This document shows positions 1 through 10,755 of a stretch of 21,766 nt of DNA, piece by piece. The stretch spans positions 591,956 through 613,721 of the forward strand of contig NW_008246099.1 of assembly GCF_000281045.1 (NCBI RefSeq). The letters run 5' to 3'. Position 1 is the stretch's first letter. Each line of letters starts with the position of its first letter. The DNA is from Saprolegnia diclina VS20. Lineage: Eukaryota; Oomycota; Saprolegniomycetes; Saprolegniales; Saprolegniaceae. Made by a program: the position numbers and the translations under genes. A model generated the notes under the pieces. That model was not told the origin of the DNA. It searched no databases and saw only the letters and a program-made list of their open reading frames with translations.

Positions 1-157
1 AAGTATCCATCGGACTATCTATACTCTATCCTCCGATCGATCCATCGATCCATCGAGCTCGCATGACGCAGCGTGTGACGTGGTAATATTACGTGTGTAA
101 AAAAACGCGTTTTTTTTCAGTCGCGTCCGGATACCGGCAGTATTTCTCTCTACCACG
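1..157. other. intergenic / upstream region of UBC6 gene
   Basis: No gene is seen here. The first 60 bases carry short repeats of ATCCATCG-type units. A perfect 10-bp palindrome (GTAATATTAC) lies at 83-92, and an A-run and a T-run flank ACGCG near 100-118. The TCCGGATA promoter-like motif at 126-133 is 24 nt before the UBC6 start codon. The window edge cuts off anything further upstream. Confidence 0.6.
126..133 (+). promoter_or_regulatory. TCCGGATA start-proximal motif (UBC6)
   Basis: Copy of the 8-mer TATCCGGA/TCCGGATA that recurs in front of 8 of the 12 gene starts in this window. Here it lies 24 nt upstream of the ATG at 158. A core-promoter role is inferred from position only. Confidence 0.5.
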
Positions 158-802
158 ATGGCGTCCGCGATGGCGACGAAGCGGCTCCGGAAGGAGTACC
201 TCGCGCTGCGCAAGAGCCCGGAGGTGAACGTCGAGGCCGTCCCGCTGGAGCGCAACATCCTCGAGTGGCACTACGTGCTCCGGGGCATCGGCGTCTACGA
301 GGGCGGCTACTACCACGGCAAGCTCGTCTTCCCGCCCGAGTACCCGATGAAGCCGCCGTCCGTGTACATGCTCACGCCCAACGGCCGCTTCCAGACCAAC
401 AAACGCCTCTGCCTGAGCATGTCGGACTACCACCCCGAGACGTGGAACCCCATGTGGTCCGTGAGCAGCATCCTCGCCGGTCTCTACTCGTTCATGAACG
501 AGACGACGCCGACGCTCGGCAGCATCACGACCACGGACGCCCAAAAACGCAAATTTGCGCTCGCGTCTCTTGAAGAAAACGTCAAGAACCCGACGTTCGC
601 CCTCTGCTTCCCCGACCTCGTCGCTGCCCAAGAGGCCATCGCTTCCCAGCAACAGATCGCCTCCGGCGTCCTCACGATCCCGTCCGCCACCGCCGACGCC
701 AAGCAGCGCCTCCCTGGCCTCTACGCAGACCTCCGGTATTGGATCGCCGCCGGCGTTGCGCTCTTTGCTGTCGTCCTCGGCGCCCTCATCGTGCAGCTGT
801 AA
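158..802 (+). CDS. UBC6: ER tail-anchored ubiquitin-conjugating enzyme E2, UBC6/UBE2J type
   Basis: Intronless, 214 residues. The UBC fold is clear, and the active-site block NKRLCLSMSDYHPETWNP (Cys85) is the UBE2J/Ubc6 signature, where the usual HPN is replaced by a TPNGRF-type stretch (residues 73-78). It continues with WSVSSILAGLYSFM and PTLGSI, as in animal UBE2J2. The C terminus is a single hydrophobic segment (about 193-214) ending almost at the stop, so the protein is expected to be tail-anchored in the ER membrane facing the cytosol. In yeast and animals this family passes ubiquitin to ERAD ligases on misfolded ER proteins. The start at 158 is the first ATG in frame; Met5 is an alternative. 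The length is slightly below the 250-260 residues of yeast and human homologues. It converges on the CYFIP gene with an 88-bp gap. Confidence 0.95.
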   Translation: MASAMATKRLRKEYLALRKSPEVNVEAVPLERNILEWHYVLRGIGVYEGGYYHGKLVFPPEYPMKPPSVYMLTPNGRFQTNKRLCLSMSDYHPETWNPMWSVSSILAGLYSFMNETTPTLGSITTTDAQKRKFALASLEENVKNPTFALCFPDLVAAQEAIASQQQIASGVLTIPSATADAKQRLPGLYADLRYWIAAGVALFAVVLGALIVQL

Positions 803-890
803 GCGATGGAATTCATTGCATTTCTTCATGTACTCCGACTCTACATCTGTTGACGATGGCGCTTCCTCGCATCGCAGCTGACAGGAATCA

Positions 891-3800
891 TCAGTCCAGC
901 ATCTCGAGGCCTGCAAGCCAAGCGTCGAGAACGATCTGCGATCGTTTGGCCTGCGCGACAAACGCCAGCGTCCGGCGCGTCGTCGTATCGTCGGCGCGGC
1001 CGACCCCATCGTCTTTGCATAGCGTCACGGCGTTGTACGCGTCTTGCACGTGGAGAAGATGCTGCGTGCTGCTGCAAAGCGCGTACCGCTCTCGCTGCTT
1101 AAGGAGCTGGAGGAGCGTGGCGCCAGCGACTGCGACGCCGTCGTCGACGTCGTTGGTGTAGTGCAGGAGGAACTCGAGGGCGCCCCACGCATGGCAATAC
1201 CCGCCTACGTGGTCACTCTACATACATACTCTTCGCACGCGCTTCGCACCGCTCGTCGGCGGTCCCCACGACGTCAGAAAGCCGCATCGTCCAAGCGCCG
1301 AGGTCATGCCCTCGAGCAGATACGGGAGCAACGCAGTGCTGCGGCCCATCACGGCCTAGTTACCAAGTGATGCTTCCGCAAAAGACGAGAGGAGTACCGT
1401 GGTTTCGTCGAGGAGCGAGAGGAGCGCGAGGGTGTTGCCGAGCTCTCGAAAGCACTGAAAGAGGTGGCCCTTGAGGTCGGCGTCCTGCAGGACCGACTGG
1501 AACTTGCCCTCAAAGTACATGAGGCAGCCTTCAGCGAACGTCACGCGCCACGCCGCAACCATCAAGCTACGGACCTTCGGTCTTGTAGAGAAACTTGGGC
1601 AGAGAGCAAGGAGGCACGGCGGCCACGAGGGCGTGCACGCAGAGCGGGAGGACGTCCTGGATCTAATCAAGTTCTTAGCATATGGCGCTGCGACGTTGAC
1701 ATGGCGGTTGCCTTGGCGTCGACATCGCGCATGGCGTCTTGGGCCACGCGGCAGAGGTCGGCGACGCCGATGAACCGCACGAGGGTCGCGAGGTGTGCGC
1801 GCCTAGCGCATTGCTCCGTTGATCATTTGTTGACACTCTGGCGAGGCGCACCCGATGTAGCCGGTGGCAGAGGCGTGGAACGCAGCACCGAGAGCGTCGT
1901 AGCCGTAGCGCGGCAGGACGTTTTCAAACAGCTCTTTGCGCGCGAACGCTAGCACACGCGTGTCCAGCACCTTATCGCGAGCCTCAGATTCAGTGTCGAC
2001 ATAGCACAAAATCCCTCCGATTTGTGGCGGAAAGGACAGACGTACCTCGTGGAGCATAGCATCGAACGGATCCAGAGGGAGCAGCGTGCACAGACGAGCG
2101 TGGGCGTGCTGCAGCGCATCGATGGTTGTCGCAAACGCCACGAGGTGCATGAGGTCAGCGCCTTCGAGGCGAGCGACCGCCGACTCCATTTCGCGCAGCA
2201 ACGCCGCCTGGACGTGGTCGCCAATGAGCGCATTTACGTCCAACGAGCGTCCGAGGAGCTACATGTCATGATGAGTTGTCATTGCGTTTTGATAGGACCG
2301 TACCGAGAGCCGGCGCTCGGTCGCGATACGCGCCAAGGCCGTGGGCTGCTTCTCGCCACATCGCCGCGCACTGGCATATGTCGTTGCGCCAAGCAGAAAG
2401 ACGAGCTGGTCAAAGCTCAGCGTCGTCTCGGCCTCGACCTCGTCGTAGAGGTGCTGCTGCCGCAGCTCGCGCAGGGCAATGTCAGCAGCGTCGTTGTAGA
2501 CGTCGAGGAGCCAGCCGAGGCGCCGGCCACCGTGCTCGGTTAGGTCGTGCTCGAGAAGAATCCTACGTCCGTCGATCGACGTCCTGTCGGTAAACACAGG
2601 AGTCGTACCACGGCATGGAGAGCTCGGTCGGGAATTGAACGCACTTGGTTAAATCGAGGTAAAACTCACGGTACCAGAGGTCGCCGACGCTGCTCAGTCG
2701 CGCCACGGTCGCTTCGAGCGTGCACAAATGCGTAAAGAAGAACGACTCGGAGTAAAACGCCTTTAACGCCGCCACGTCGGCGTCCAGGTGGCTCGACCAG
2801 CTCCACGACGCACTGCTTCTAAGGCCACCGCGCTTGTCGTAGAGCGCTTGCGTCAGCGTCCGCGCGCGCAGAAGCTGCCCGTGCGTCGGGGCCACCGCTC
2901 TGGCGCGAAGGTCGCTCAGGACACGGTCGGCACGGCCCCGCTTGTAGTCGTCCGGATCCACTTTGGTAAAGTCGCCGACGAGCACGCGCAGCTCGTGGAG
3001 GAGCTTGGTGGCCGCTTGTTTCTTCTTCTTATCGGCGCGGTGCAGCGTCGGAAGCAGCGTGTGCTGTGCGAACGTTTGAAGCCGGGAGTAGACAACGGCG
3101 TGCACGGCCGCACCGTGCAACGCATGCGCCTGGCGCAGCGCATGTCCGAGCGACTTGAGACTCACAATGAGCTCGATGAGCCCGTCGCGCTCGGACGGCA
3201 AGTAGTTGAACTTGGTCACGCGCTCGTAGGCCGATGAGGCGCTGCTTTGGTTGTCCGTTGCGGCCGCCGGGTGCTCGAGCTTCCACGCGACGCCTTGCTC
3301 GAGCGTACTCTTCCACCCGACCAAGAGCTGGAGACCTTCGAGGACGACGTCGTAGATTCCATCCGACGGACTCTAGCGCTTGCCAGTTGCGCACAAATTA
3401 GACTGAGACGATTGTTTGTACCGTCAGCAAGGCGAGCGCGAGGCGGGGGAGGTACCCATCGAGCTCCTTCTTGGCACGCTGCCGCCATGGCGCTAACGCG
3501 TACGCCTCGGGCGTTGCCTCGGAAGTCGGCAAGAGGAAGGCAAAGCTCGATGTCTGCAGCAACGTGGCCGGTCGCAACGTCATATCGGCGTACACGGGCA
3601 GCACGGGGTAGCGCCGAAGGAACTTGCCGAGCTAATTCTGCACGTCAAACCCACTTCTCGTACGCAGTTGATACCGCTTCGAGCTTGGCCTTGTTGCCCT
3701 TGAACGCATTGGCCTTGCCATGGCCGTCCTTGTCGAGTACGAGGAGAAAGTACGGGAGCACGCGGAGGTAGGCGAACTTGTCGTGGGCCAAATGCATCTT

Positions 3801-4592
3801 CTTCTCGAGGTGCACCAACACGTGCTTGAGAAGCAGGCAAATGACGTGCTCAAAGCTATGCATACGATACTTGTAGAGCAAAGATGCGCAACGTGTTGTA
3901 CCGCTTGACGTTGTGAATGTTGTGGCGAAGGGCGTTGAAGATGTAGCCTTTGGGGTGGGATGCACTACCGAGGAACTCTTGTAGCGTCTGAAGCTCCGAA
4001 GCGATCGTGGGCGCGTCAGCTATGTCGTCCTTGATAGACTGGAACGCTCTATACGATCGGTGGCATCGATGTCGCTCGCCATTGGCGCCTACCGCTTGAA
4101 GACCGAAAAGTCATTGCGGAGACCCGACTTGATGTCGTAGAGCTGATTGAGCTGGAAGAGCACGTCGAGCACCGAGACGAACGCTGCGAGGAGCGTGTCG
4201 GGCACGACGCGTGTGCAGTTGTCTTGCGCGGTGAACTTTTGCATGTTGCTGCTCACAAGAATCGTTGTTTCGTGGCAGAAGGCGCAGAGCCGCTGCAACT
4301 TACGCATCTGCGGACGCAACACTACCAACACCCATGAGCACGATGGTGCAAACGATGCCATACCATCGAAGATGGCGCGGTACGCTTTGGCGTCCGAGAC
4401 GTTGGGCAAGGCGCGGGCGCAGCTGCGAAAGGCGTAGAGTTCGTGGAAGAGGCGCTGCCCGACGCCGACAGCATGCTCAAACTGGCCCACGAGATCCCGC
4501 TCGTCCTCGAACGTCGGCGCAATCTTAGCGAGGAAGCTCTCATCGGCGTCATGGCCGTCGACGCAGAGAGCGACTTCTTGGTTGCCGACCAT
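891..4592 (-). CDS. CYFIP: CYFIP / PIR121 / Sra-1, WAVE (SCAR) complex subunit
   Basis: Spliced model of 12 exons: 4592-4093, 4048-3902, 3855-3675, 3631-3422, 3372-2609, 2562-2304, 2258-1837, 1802-1724, 1662-1575, 1528-1398, 1355-1250, 1204-891. It totals 3201 nt and 1066 residues, in frame throughout, with introns of 34-61 nt. Blocks shared with animal CYFIP appear in order: LYAFRSCARALP near the N terminus, LPVYADM, ESFFFTHL, FPTELSMPW, LLDVYNDAAD, HLYDEVEAE, LLGRSLDVN, LDPFDAM, FRELGNTLALLSLLDE. CYFIP links Rac1 to WAVE and Arp2/3, so this implies Rac-controlled branched-actin assembly in the cytoplasm. It is about 190 residues shorter than the human protein (~1250), mainly around residue 300 and between the FRELGN block and the C terminus. 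The 1663-1723 intron (61 nt) is the least certain junction. The first exon could extend upstream through a further intron. CCAAT boxes lie upstream. Confidence 0.9.
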
Positions 4593-4792
4593 GCTAGTCC
4601 GTCAAGCGTCGCGATCTTGTGGCAATCGAGAATGATTGTCCAATCCATGGAAACTACGTGGTGATTGGCCAGTGTGTTTGATTTGATATTCTTTTGTCCA
4701 ATCGGATGCAAGGGCAATGTGGGACAGGATCGCCCGCTCCTCCGTTGGTAGAGCGGTAGAGCAATGGACATCGACAACCAGTATACTAACAC
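4593..4792. promoter_or_regulatory. CYFIP upstream region with CCAAT boxes
   Basis: Between the CYFIP start and the 3' end of the minus-strand REEP gene. Three CCAAT pentamers occur in either orientation (CCAAT near 4639, ATTGG near 4665, CCAAT near 4699), within about 110 nt upstream of the CYFIP ATG. The TATCCGGA motif is absent. A D-arm-like sequence near 4733-4770 is discussed among the rejected items. Confidence 0.4.
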
Positions 4793-5410
4793 TTAGCTGC
4801 GCTTGGGCTTGAGCGCCGTCTTCTTGGTAAAGAAGCGAGCGATGTCCTGGAAGAGGTCGGTCTCGGCGACGTCGCTCGTGGCGCAGTCGACGCCAAACTT
4901 GGCCTCGCGCAAGAACTTGTCGACAACGCCCTCGGTGGGCTTGAGGAAGGGCACGAGGTACCGACTGTAGAACATGCACGTGCGGCGCGTCGACGGAACG
5001 AAGAGGAGGCTCACGCCAATGAGCTTGAACGAGTTGTAGTTGGGCACCGACGAGAAGAGCGGGTCCAAGACGAGACCTTCCACGATCTTGTAGCAGCCAA
5101 AGACGATCCAGTACATGAGCCAGAGGCGCGTCTCGGCCTTGCGCACAAGCGCTGGCTTCTGGAGCACGCGAAAGGACGCATAACCTGGATAGAGAAAGCC
5201 CATCGTGGTCGCGAGAAAGCCGGCGCCAAGGCCGCCCACGAGCACGAGGTACGCGGCGCCGATAAGGCTCAGGAAGACGTACGTCTTGTCGATGCCTAGC
5301 TGCTCTTCGGCCTCGTTGAGCGCGGCAATGTCCCACTCGTCGAGCGTCGCTCGCAGCTGGCGCAGGACGTCCATCTTGCGTGTTTCGTCGTCACCGAAAT
5401 TTGCGGCCAT
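4793..5410 (-). CDS. REEP/DP1/Yop1 (TB2-HVA22) family ER-shaping protein, divergent paralogue
   Basis: Intronless, 205 residues from the ATG at 5410. The open frame extends upstream without another ATG. The TB2/DP1/HVA22 signatures are present: LYPGYASFRVLQKP, WLMYWIVFGCYKIVE, PNYNSFKLIGVSLLFVPSTR and SRYLVPFLKP. Two hydrophobic hairpins are expected, wedging into the cytosolic leaflet and curving tubular ER. A pre-hairpin segment (IAALNEAEEQLGIDKTYVFLSLIGA) matches the layout of the neighbouring paralogue, KYPILVQLEAQTGVDKLYLTA. The tail is basic (ending KPKRS). It is divergently arranged with the more canonical copy at 6029-6625, about 620 bp away, suggesting an old inverted duplication. 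A TCCGGATA motif abuts and overlaps the first base of the start codon, so the 5' UTR may be very short or the motif may act downstream of the transcription start. Confidence 0.87.
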   Translation of the reverse strand: MAANFGDDETRKMDVLRQLRATLDEWDIAALNEAEEQLGIDKTYVFLSLIGAAYLVLVGGLGAGFLATTMGFLYPGYASFRVLQKPALVRKAETRLWLMYWIVFGCYKIVEGLVLDPLFSSVPNYNSFKLIGVSLLFVPSTRRTCMFYSRYLVPFLKPTEGVVDKFLREAKFGVDCATSDVAETDLFQDIARFFTKKTALKPKRS

Positions 5411-5417
5411 CCGGATA
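5410..5417 (-). promoter_or_regulatory. TATCCGGA start-proximal motif (REEP paralogue, minus)
   Basis: On the minus strand this reads TATCCGGA, with its last A being the A of the ATG at 5410. Same 8-mer as at the other gene starts. Confidence 0.45.
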
Positions 5418-6028
5418 CACTTCCACAATCCAGCAGCTATTTGCACGCAACCGTGTCAAGTGATAGGATTCTGGCGCCACCATTGCTTTTGACTTGATGA
5501 TTTAGACACGGATCAAGATGGCCACGCGTTTCCACCGTGCCGAGCGAACGACGTCGAGCGCTTCACAGACAAGCGCCGTCTTCTCGTAGTAAAAACATAG
5601 ACTGTTCTCTGTATGACAAAGCAGCCCCTGTCTCTGTGCATCCTCCTTGCTTATGCCTGGCTGAACCTCCTGCATCGGCGGAAATGGTCGAAATCGCTCG
5701 TTCGACACCCGTTCTTCCATACCCTACCCCGGCCTGTCGCTTGCTCCGACCAAGAAGAACCAGGACCCCGTCGAACCACCGACTGCGTCGCCGCAGTCTC
5801 GAGACCCCTCTCTGCTCTGCGAGCAGCTCGAATACATCTATTTAGCCAAGTATGCATCCTGCAGCACGGGCTATCCAGTCGGGCAGTCGCTTCGGTGGAC
5901 AAAACCATCAAGCCGGCAAAAATGGCGTGCGACTAGCCGTGCGGTGGGGTTCTAAAAATATTTCCACGTTTATCCGGATGAAAGAAGCAGCGCCTCAGTT
6001 TTCACTTTGAAATTTGCAGTCAACGACA
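5411..6028. other. bidirectional intergenic region between the two REEP paralogues
   Basis: About 620 bp with no convincing ORF or RNA gene. It holds a TATCCGGA copy next to each start (5410-5417 and 5971-5978). Close to the plus-strand gene there is a pyrimidine-rich CTCAGTTTTCACTTTGAAAT (from about 5994) resembling the oomycete initiator-type core promoter. An AT-rich TCTAAAAATATTT lies at about 5951-5963. Confidence 0.5.
5971..5978 (+). promoter_or_regulatory. TATCCGGA start-proximal motif (REEP paralogue, plus)
   Basis: TATCCGGA, 50 nt before the ATG at 6029. A possible initiator-like element sits between it and the start. Confidence 0.5.
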
Positions 6029-6625
6029 ATGGACCAAGTGAACGCGCAGCTCGAGAAGGCCAAGGCCGAGCTCAACAAGTACCCGATCCTCGTCCAGCTC
6101 GAGGCGCAGACGGGCGTCGACAAGCTCTACCTCACGGCCGCTTCCGTCGCGCTCCTCCTGCTCGTCGTGCTCGTCGGCTTCGGCGCCGGCCTCCTCTGCA
6201 ACCTCGTGGGCTTTGTCTACCCGGCGTACGCGTCCTTCAAGGCCATCGAGTCGGAATCGAAGCAAGACGACGTGCAGTGGCTCACGTACTGGGTTGTCTA
6301 CTGCTGTTTTGAGATTGTCGAGGTCTTTGTCGACTACCTCCTCTTCTGGGTGCCCTTTTACTACGCCTTCAAGCTCGGCTTCCTCGTCTGGCTCTTCCTC
6401 CCCTCGACGCAGGGCGCCACCTTCATCTTCACCCACTTCCTCCAGCCCTTCCTCAAGTCGCACGAGGCCAACATTGACGCGGCCATTGACAACATCAAGT
6501 CCAACTCGGGCTCGGTCATCGCCGACATTAGCGGCGTCGTCAAGGATGCCACGAAGGACGCCACGGCTGCCATCGCCAAGAAGCTCGTCGATAAGCAGCT
6601 CGAAACGGAGGCCAAGCAGGAGTAA
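6029..6625 (+). CDS. YOP1: REEP5/Yop1/DP1 ER-shaping membrane protein
   Basis: Intronless, 198 residues from the ATG at 6029; a TTG five codons upstream is in frame but has no support as a start. It is a canonical TB2/DP1/HVA22 domain: FVYPAYASFKAIES, VQWLTYWVVYCCFEIVE, WVPFYYAFKLGFLVWLFLPSTQGA, FLQPFLKS. The two hairpin hydrophobic regions lie at about 38-66 and 83-130, and the C-terminal half (about 145-198) is an amphipathic, Lys/Ala/Asp-rich helix. The family stabilises high-curvature ER tubules together with reticulons. It is the canonical member of the head-to-head pair with 5410-4793. Transcription converges on the kinesin-13 gene, whose stop codon is 64 bp away. Confidence 0.95.
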   Translation: MDQVNAQLEKAKAELNKYPILVQLEAQTGVDKLYLTAASVALLLLVVLVGFGAGLLCNLVGFVYPAYASFKAIESESKQDDVQWLTYWVVYCCFEIVEVFVDYLLFWVPFYYAFKLGFLVWLFLPSTQGATFIFTHFLQPFLKSHEANIDAAIDNIKSNSGSVIADISGVVKDATKDATAAIAKKLVDKQLETEAKQE

Positions 6626-6689
6626 GCAAGCATCGCTTCCGATACGCTCTTTCATACACACATCTTTTTCGCTTGAGCATGAGCCCAAG

Positions 6690-9239
<2,550 letters not shown>

Positions 9240-9794
9240 GACGTCGCTGCGGTGGTTTCGCTCGGATCTTGTCGAAGATTGGATTCCAGTATCCGGATAG
9301 TGTCCGGGATGCGCTTCGAAATTCGGCTGCTTTCCGGAATCGAACCTTCTGGTGTATGTTTTGGACCCTCCCTGGTACCCAAGAAACAGTGCGAAGCAGT
9401 GTGTTTGGCCACCCCCGTCGGAATTCCTCACCATTCCCAGTGGAAACCCAGCGGCAAACGACAGGGCCCCTGTGTAACACACACTGACCCCTCCTGATAC
9501 GATACATAGTTCAAGTGGTTTTCGCCCTCCCTGGGCGGGCACCGATCCCCACGGTCGTCGGGCGGCGATGTGCTCTTGCCGTCAAGGGCAAGCAGCCAAT
9601 GCGCGCCAAAGAGGAAGCCGGTTCGGTGCTGCCCTATCACAGTGCATGGGTGTGCAACCGGATCCTACCCCGGGGGCTGGGTCCCATAAATAAATCGAAG
9701 TTCGAAGCCAATAGCGCCAAGGCCATTGGCTGAAATGTTCCACGGGCCTTGAACCACAGAAATAGTGACTGCAACATCCTCTTTTCCCTTGACG
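9240..9794. promoter_or_regulatory. bidirectional upstream region, kinesin-13 and b5 reductase
   Basis: 555 bp between divergent starts. A perfect palindromic TATCCGGATA (9290-9299) lies 50 nt upstream of the kinesin-13 ATG, with a weaker TTCCGGAA near 9340. The b5 reductase side has CCAAT (about 9708) and inverted ATTGG (about 9725), and a pyrimidine-rich CATCCTCTTTTCCCTTGACG before its ATG. A CTTGCC/GGCAAG inverted repeat lies near 9575-9595. CCCTCCCTGG occurs twice (near 9366 and 9525). No gene was recognised. Confidence 0.5.
9290..9299. promoter_or_regulatory. palindromic TATCCGGATA motif (kinesin-13)
   Basis: The only copy in the window that is a perfect 10-bp palindrome; it reads the same on both strands and lies 50 nt upstream of the kinesin-13 ATG. 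Confidence 0.5.
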
Positions 9795-10712
9795 ATGATG
9801 CTCCTCCGCGTGACCCGGCACCAGCTGCGCAAGATGGCCTCGATGCTGACGGCCGACTCGGCCGCCAACTCGGCCAAGATGGGCTTCGCCTTCGGCGCTT
9901 CCTTCATGGCCGCCGGCTTCTCGGGCGTTGCCTCGGCCGAGGGCGAGAAGCATGCCATCAGCCCCGGCGAGTGGCGGTCGTTGCGCGTGCTGAGCAACGA
10001 AAAGCTCACGCACAACACGCACAAGGTTCGCCTCGAGTTCCCGAGCGAGACGGACACGAGCGGCATGAAGGTTGCTTCGTTCGTCATGGCCAAGGCGTCG
10101 CTGAACGGCAAGAACGTCATCAAGCCGTACACGCCGACGTCGGCTCCGATGCAGGCGGGCTTCTTGGACCTCATCGTCAAGGGTTACCCGAACGGCTCCA
10201 TGAGCAAGCACATTGTCGAGCTCCAGGCTGGTGACTCGCTGGACATCAAGGGCCCGCTCATGAAGTTCCCGTACGTCGCCAACTCGCGCAAGCACGTGGG
10301 CATGGTCGCCGGCGGCAGCGGCATCACGCCGATGCTCCAGGTCGCGCTCGAGATCCTCCGCAACCCCGAAGACCACACCAAGGTTACGCTCATCTTTGCC
10401 AACCAAACCGAGGACGACATCATCCTCCGCGACGAGTTGGCCACGTACGAGCGCATGTACCCGGGTCTCAAGGTCATCCACATCTTGAGCAAGCCGAGCG
10501 AGTCGTGGACGGGTCTCACGGGCCGCGTCGACAAGGACCTTTTGGAGAAGCACTTGCCGGCGCCGGCCGCCGACAACTTGGTGCTTGTCTGCGGCCCGCC
10601 GGGCATGATGACCACGGTCTCGGGCGGCAAGGCCAAGGACTTCTCGCAGGGCCAGGTCGAGGGCATCCTCAAGGAACTCAACTATACTTCGGATATGGTG
10701 TTCAAGTTTTAA
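9795..10712 (+). CDS. CYB5R: NADH-cytochrome b5 reductase, mitochondrial/ER type
   Basis: Intronless, 305 residues from the first of two adjacent ATGs (9795, 9798). The N terminus is basic and hydroxylated (MMLLRVTRHQLRKMASML), followed by a hydrophobic stretch (FAFGASFMAAGFSG), which fits a mitochondrial presequence plus membrane anchor like yeast Mcr1. The FAD-binding motif is KPYTPTS (110-116; the usual Arg is Lys), followed by GYPNGSMSKHI. The NADH-binding motifs are GGSGITPM (173-180) and CGPPGMM (267-273), and the protein ends in the F-x-F type C terminus (MVFKF). It transfers electrons from NADH through FAD to cytochrome b5. Paired CCAAT boxes lie about 70-90 nt upstream. It converges on the pseudo-kinesin gene with a 43-bp gap. 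Confidence 0.95.
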   Translation: MMLLRVTRHQLRKMASMLTADSAANSAKMGFAFGASFMAAGFSGVASAEGEKHAISPGEWRSLRVLSNEKLTHNTHKVRLEFPSETDTSGMKVASFVMAKASLNGKNVIKPYTPTSAPMQAGFLDLIVKGYPNGSMSKHIVELQAGDSLDIKGPLMKFPYVANSRKHVGMVAGGSGITPMLQVALEILRNPEDHTKVTLIFANQTEDDIILRDELATYERMYPGLKVIHILSKPSESWTGLTGRVDKDLLEKHLPAPAADNLVLVCGPPGMMTTVSGGKAKDFSQGQVEGILKELNYTSDMVFKF

Positions 10713-10755
10713 GACGCCACAAACTCTGTAATTTGTCTCGATTTCGCCGTGCGAT

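Noticed and set aside
89-1009. 306-codon antisense open frame over UBC6
   Set aside because: Charged, repetitive translation with no recognisable domain; it mirrors codon bias of UBC6.
2259-2261. In-frame TAG at a position aligned with a conserved Gln of CYFIP, suggesting UAG might be read as Gln
   Set aside because: It is the acceptor of a 45-nt GT-AG intron (2259-2303), and splicing gives RRLS-LLGRSL in register with the family. Most TAGs interrupting frames here are intron ends, and the pseudo-kinesin itself ends in TAG.
2584-2608. Apparent 25-nt ultra-short intron in CYFIP
   Set aside because: Using the next TAG acceptor gives a 46-nt intron (2563-2608) and joins SMPW directly to ILLEHD, matching the SMPWILTDH of animal CYFIP; the 25-nt version is not needed. 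A similar 25-nt reading near 1205-1229 is replaced by a 45-nt intron.
4733-4780. tRNA-like 5' half (GCTC...GGTAGAGC D-arm) beside the REEP stop
   Set aside because: The D-arm pairs well, but there is no matching anticodon stem, T-arm or B-box downstream, and the segment runs into the REEP 3' end.
9360-9560. Possible mobile-element remnant (repeated CCCTCCCTGG, odd open frame upstream of kinesin-13)
   Set aside because: No terminal repeats, transposase or reverse-transcriptase motifs; two short similar strings are not enough.
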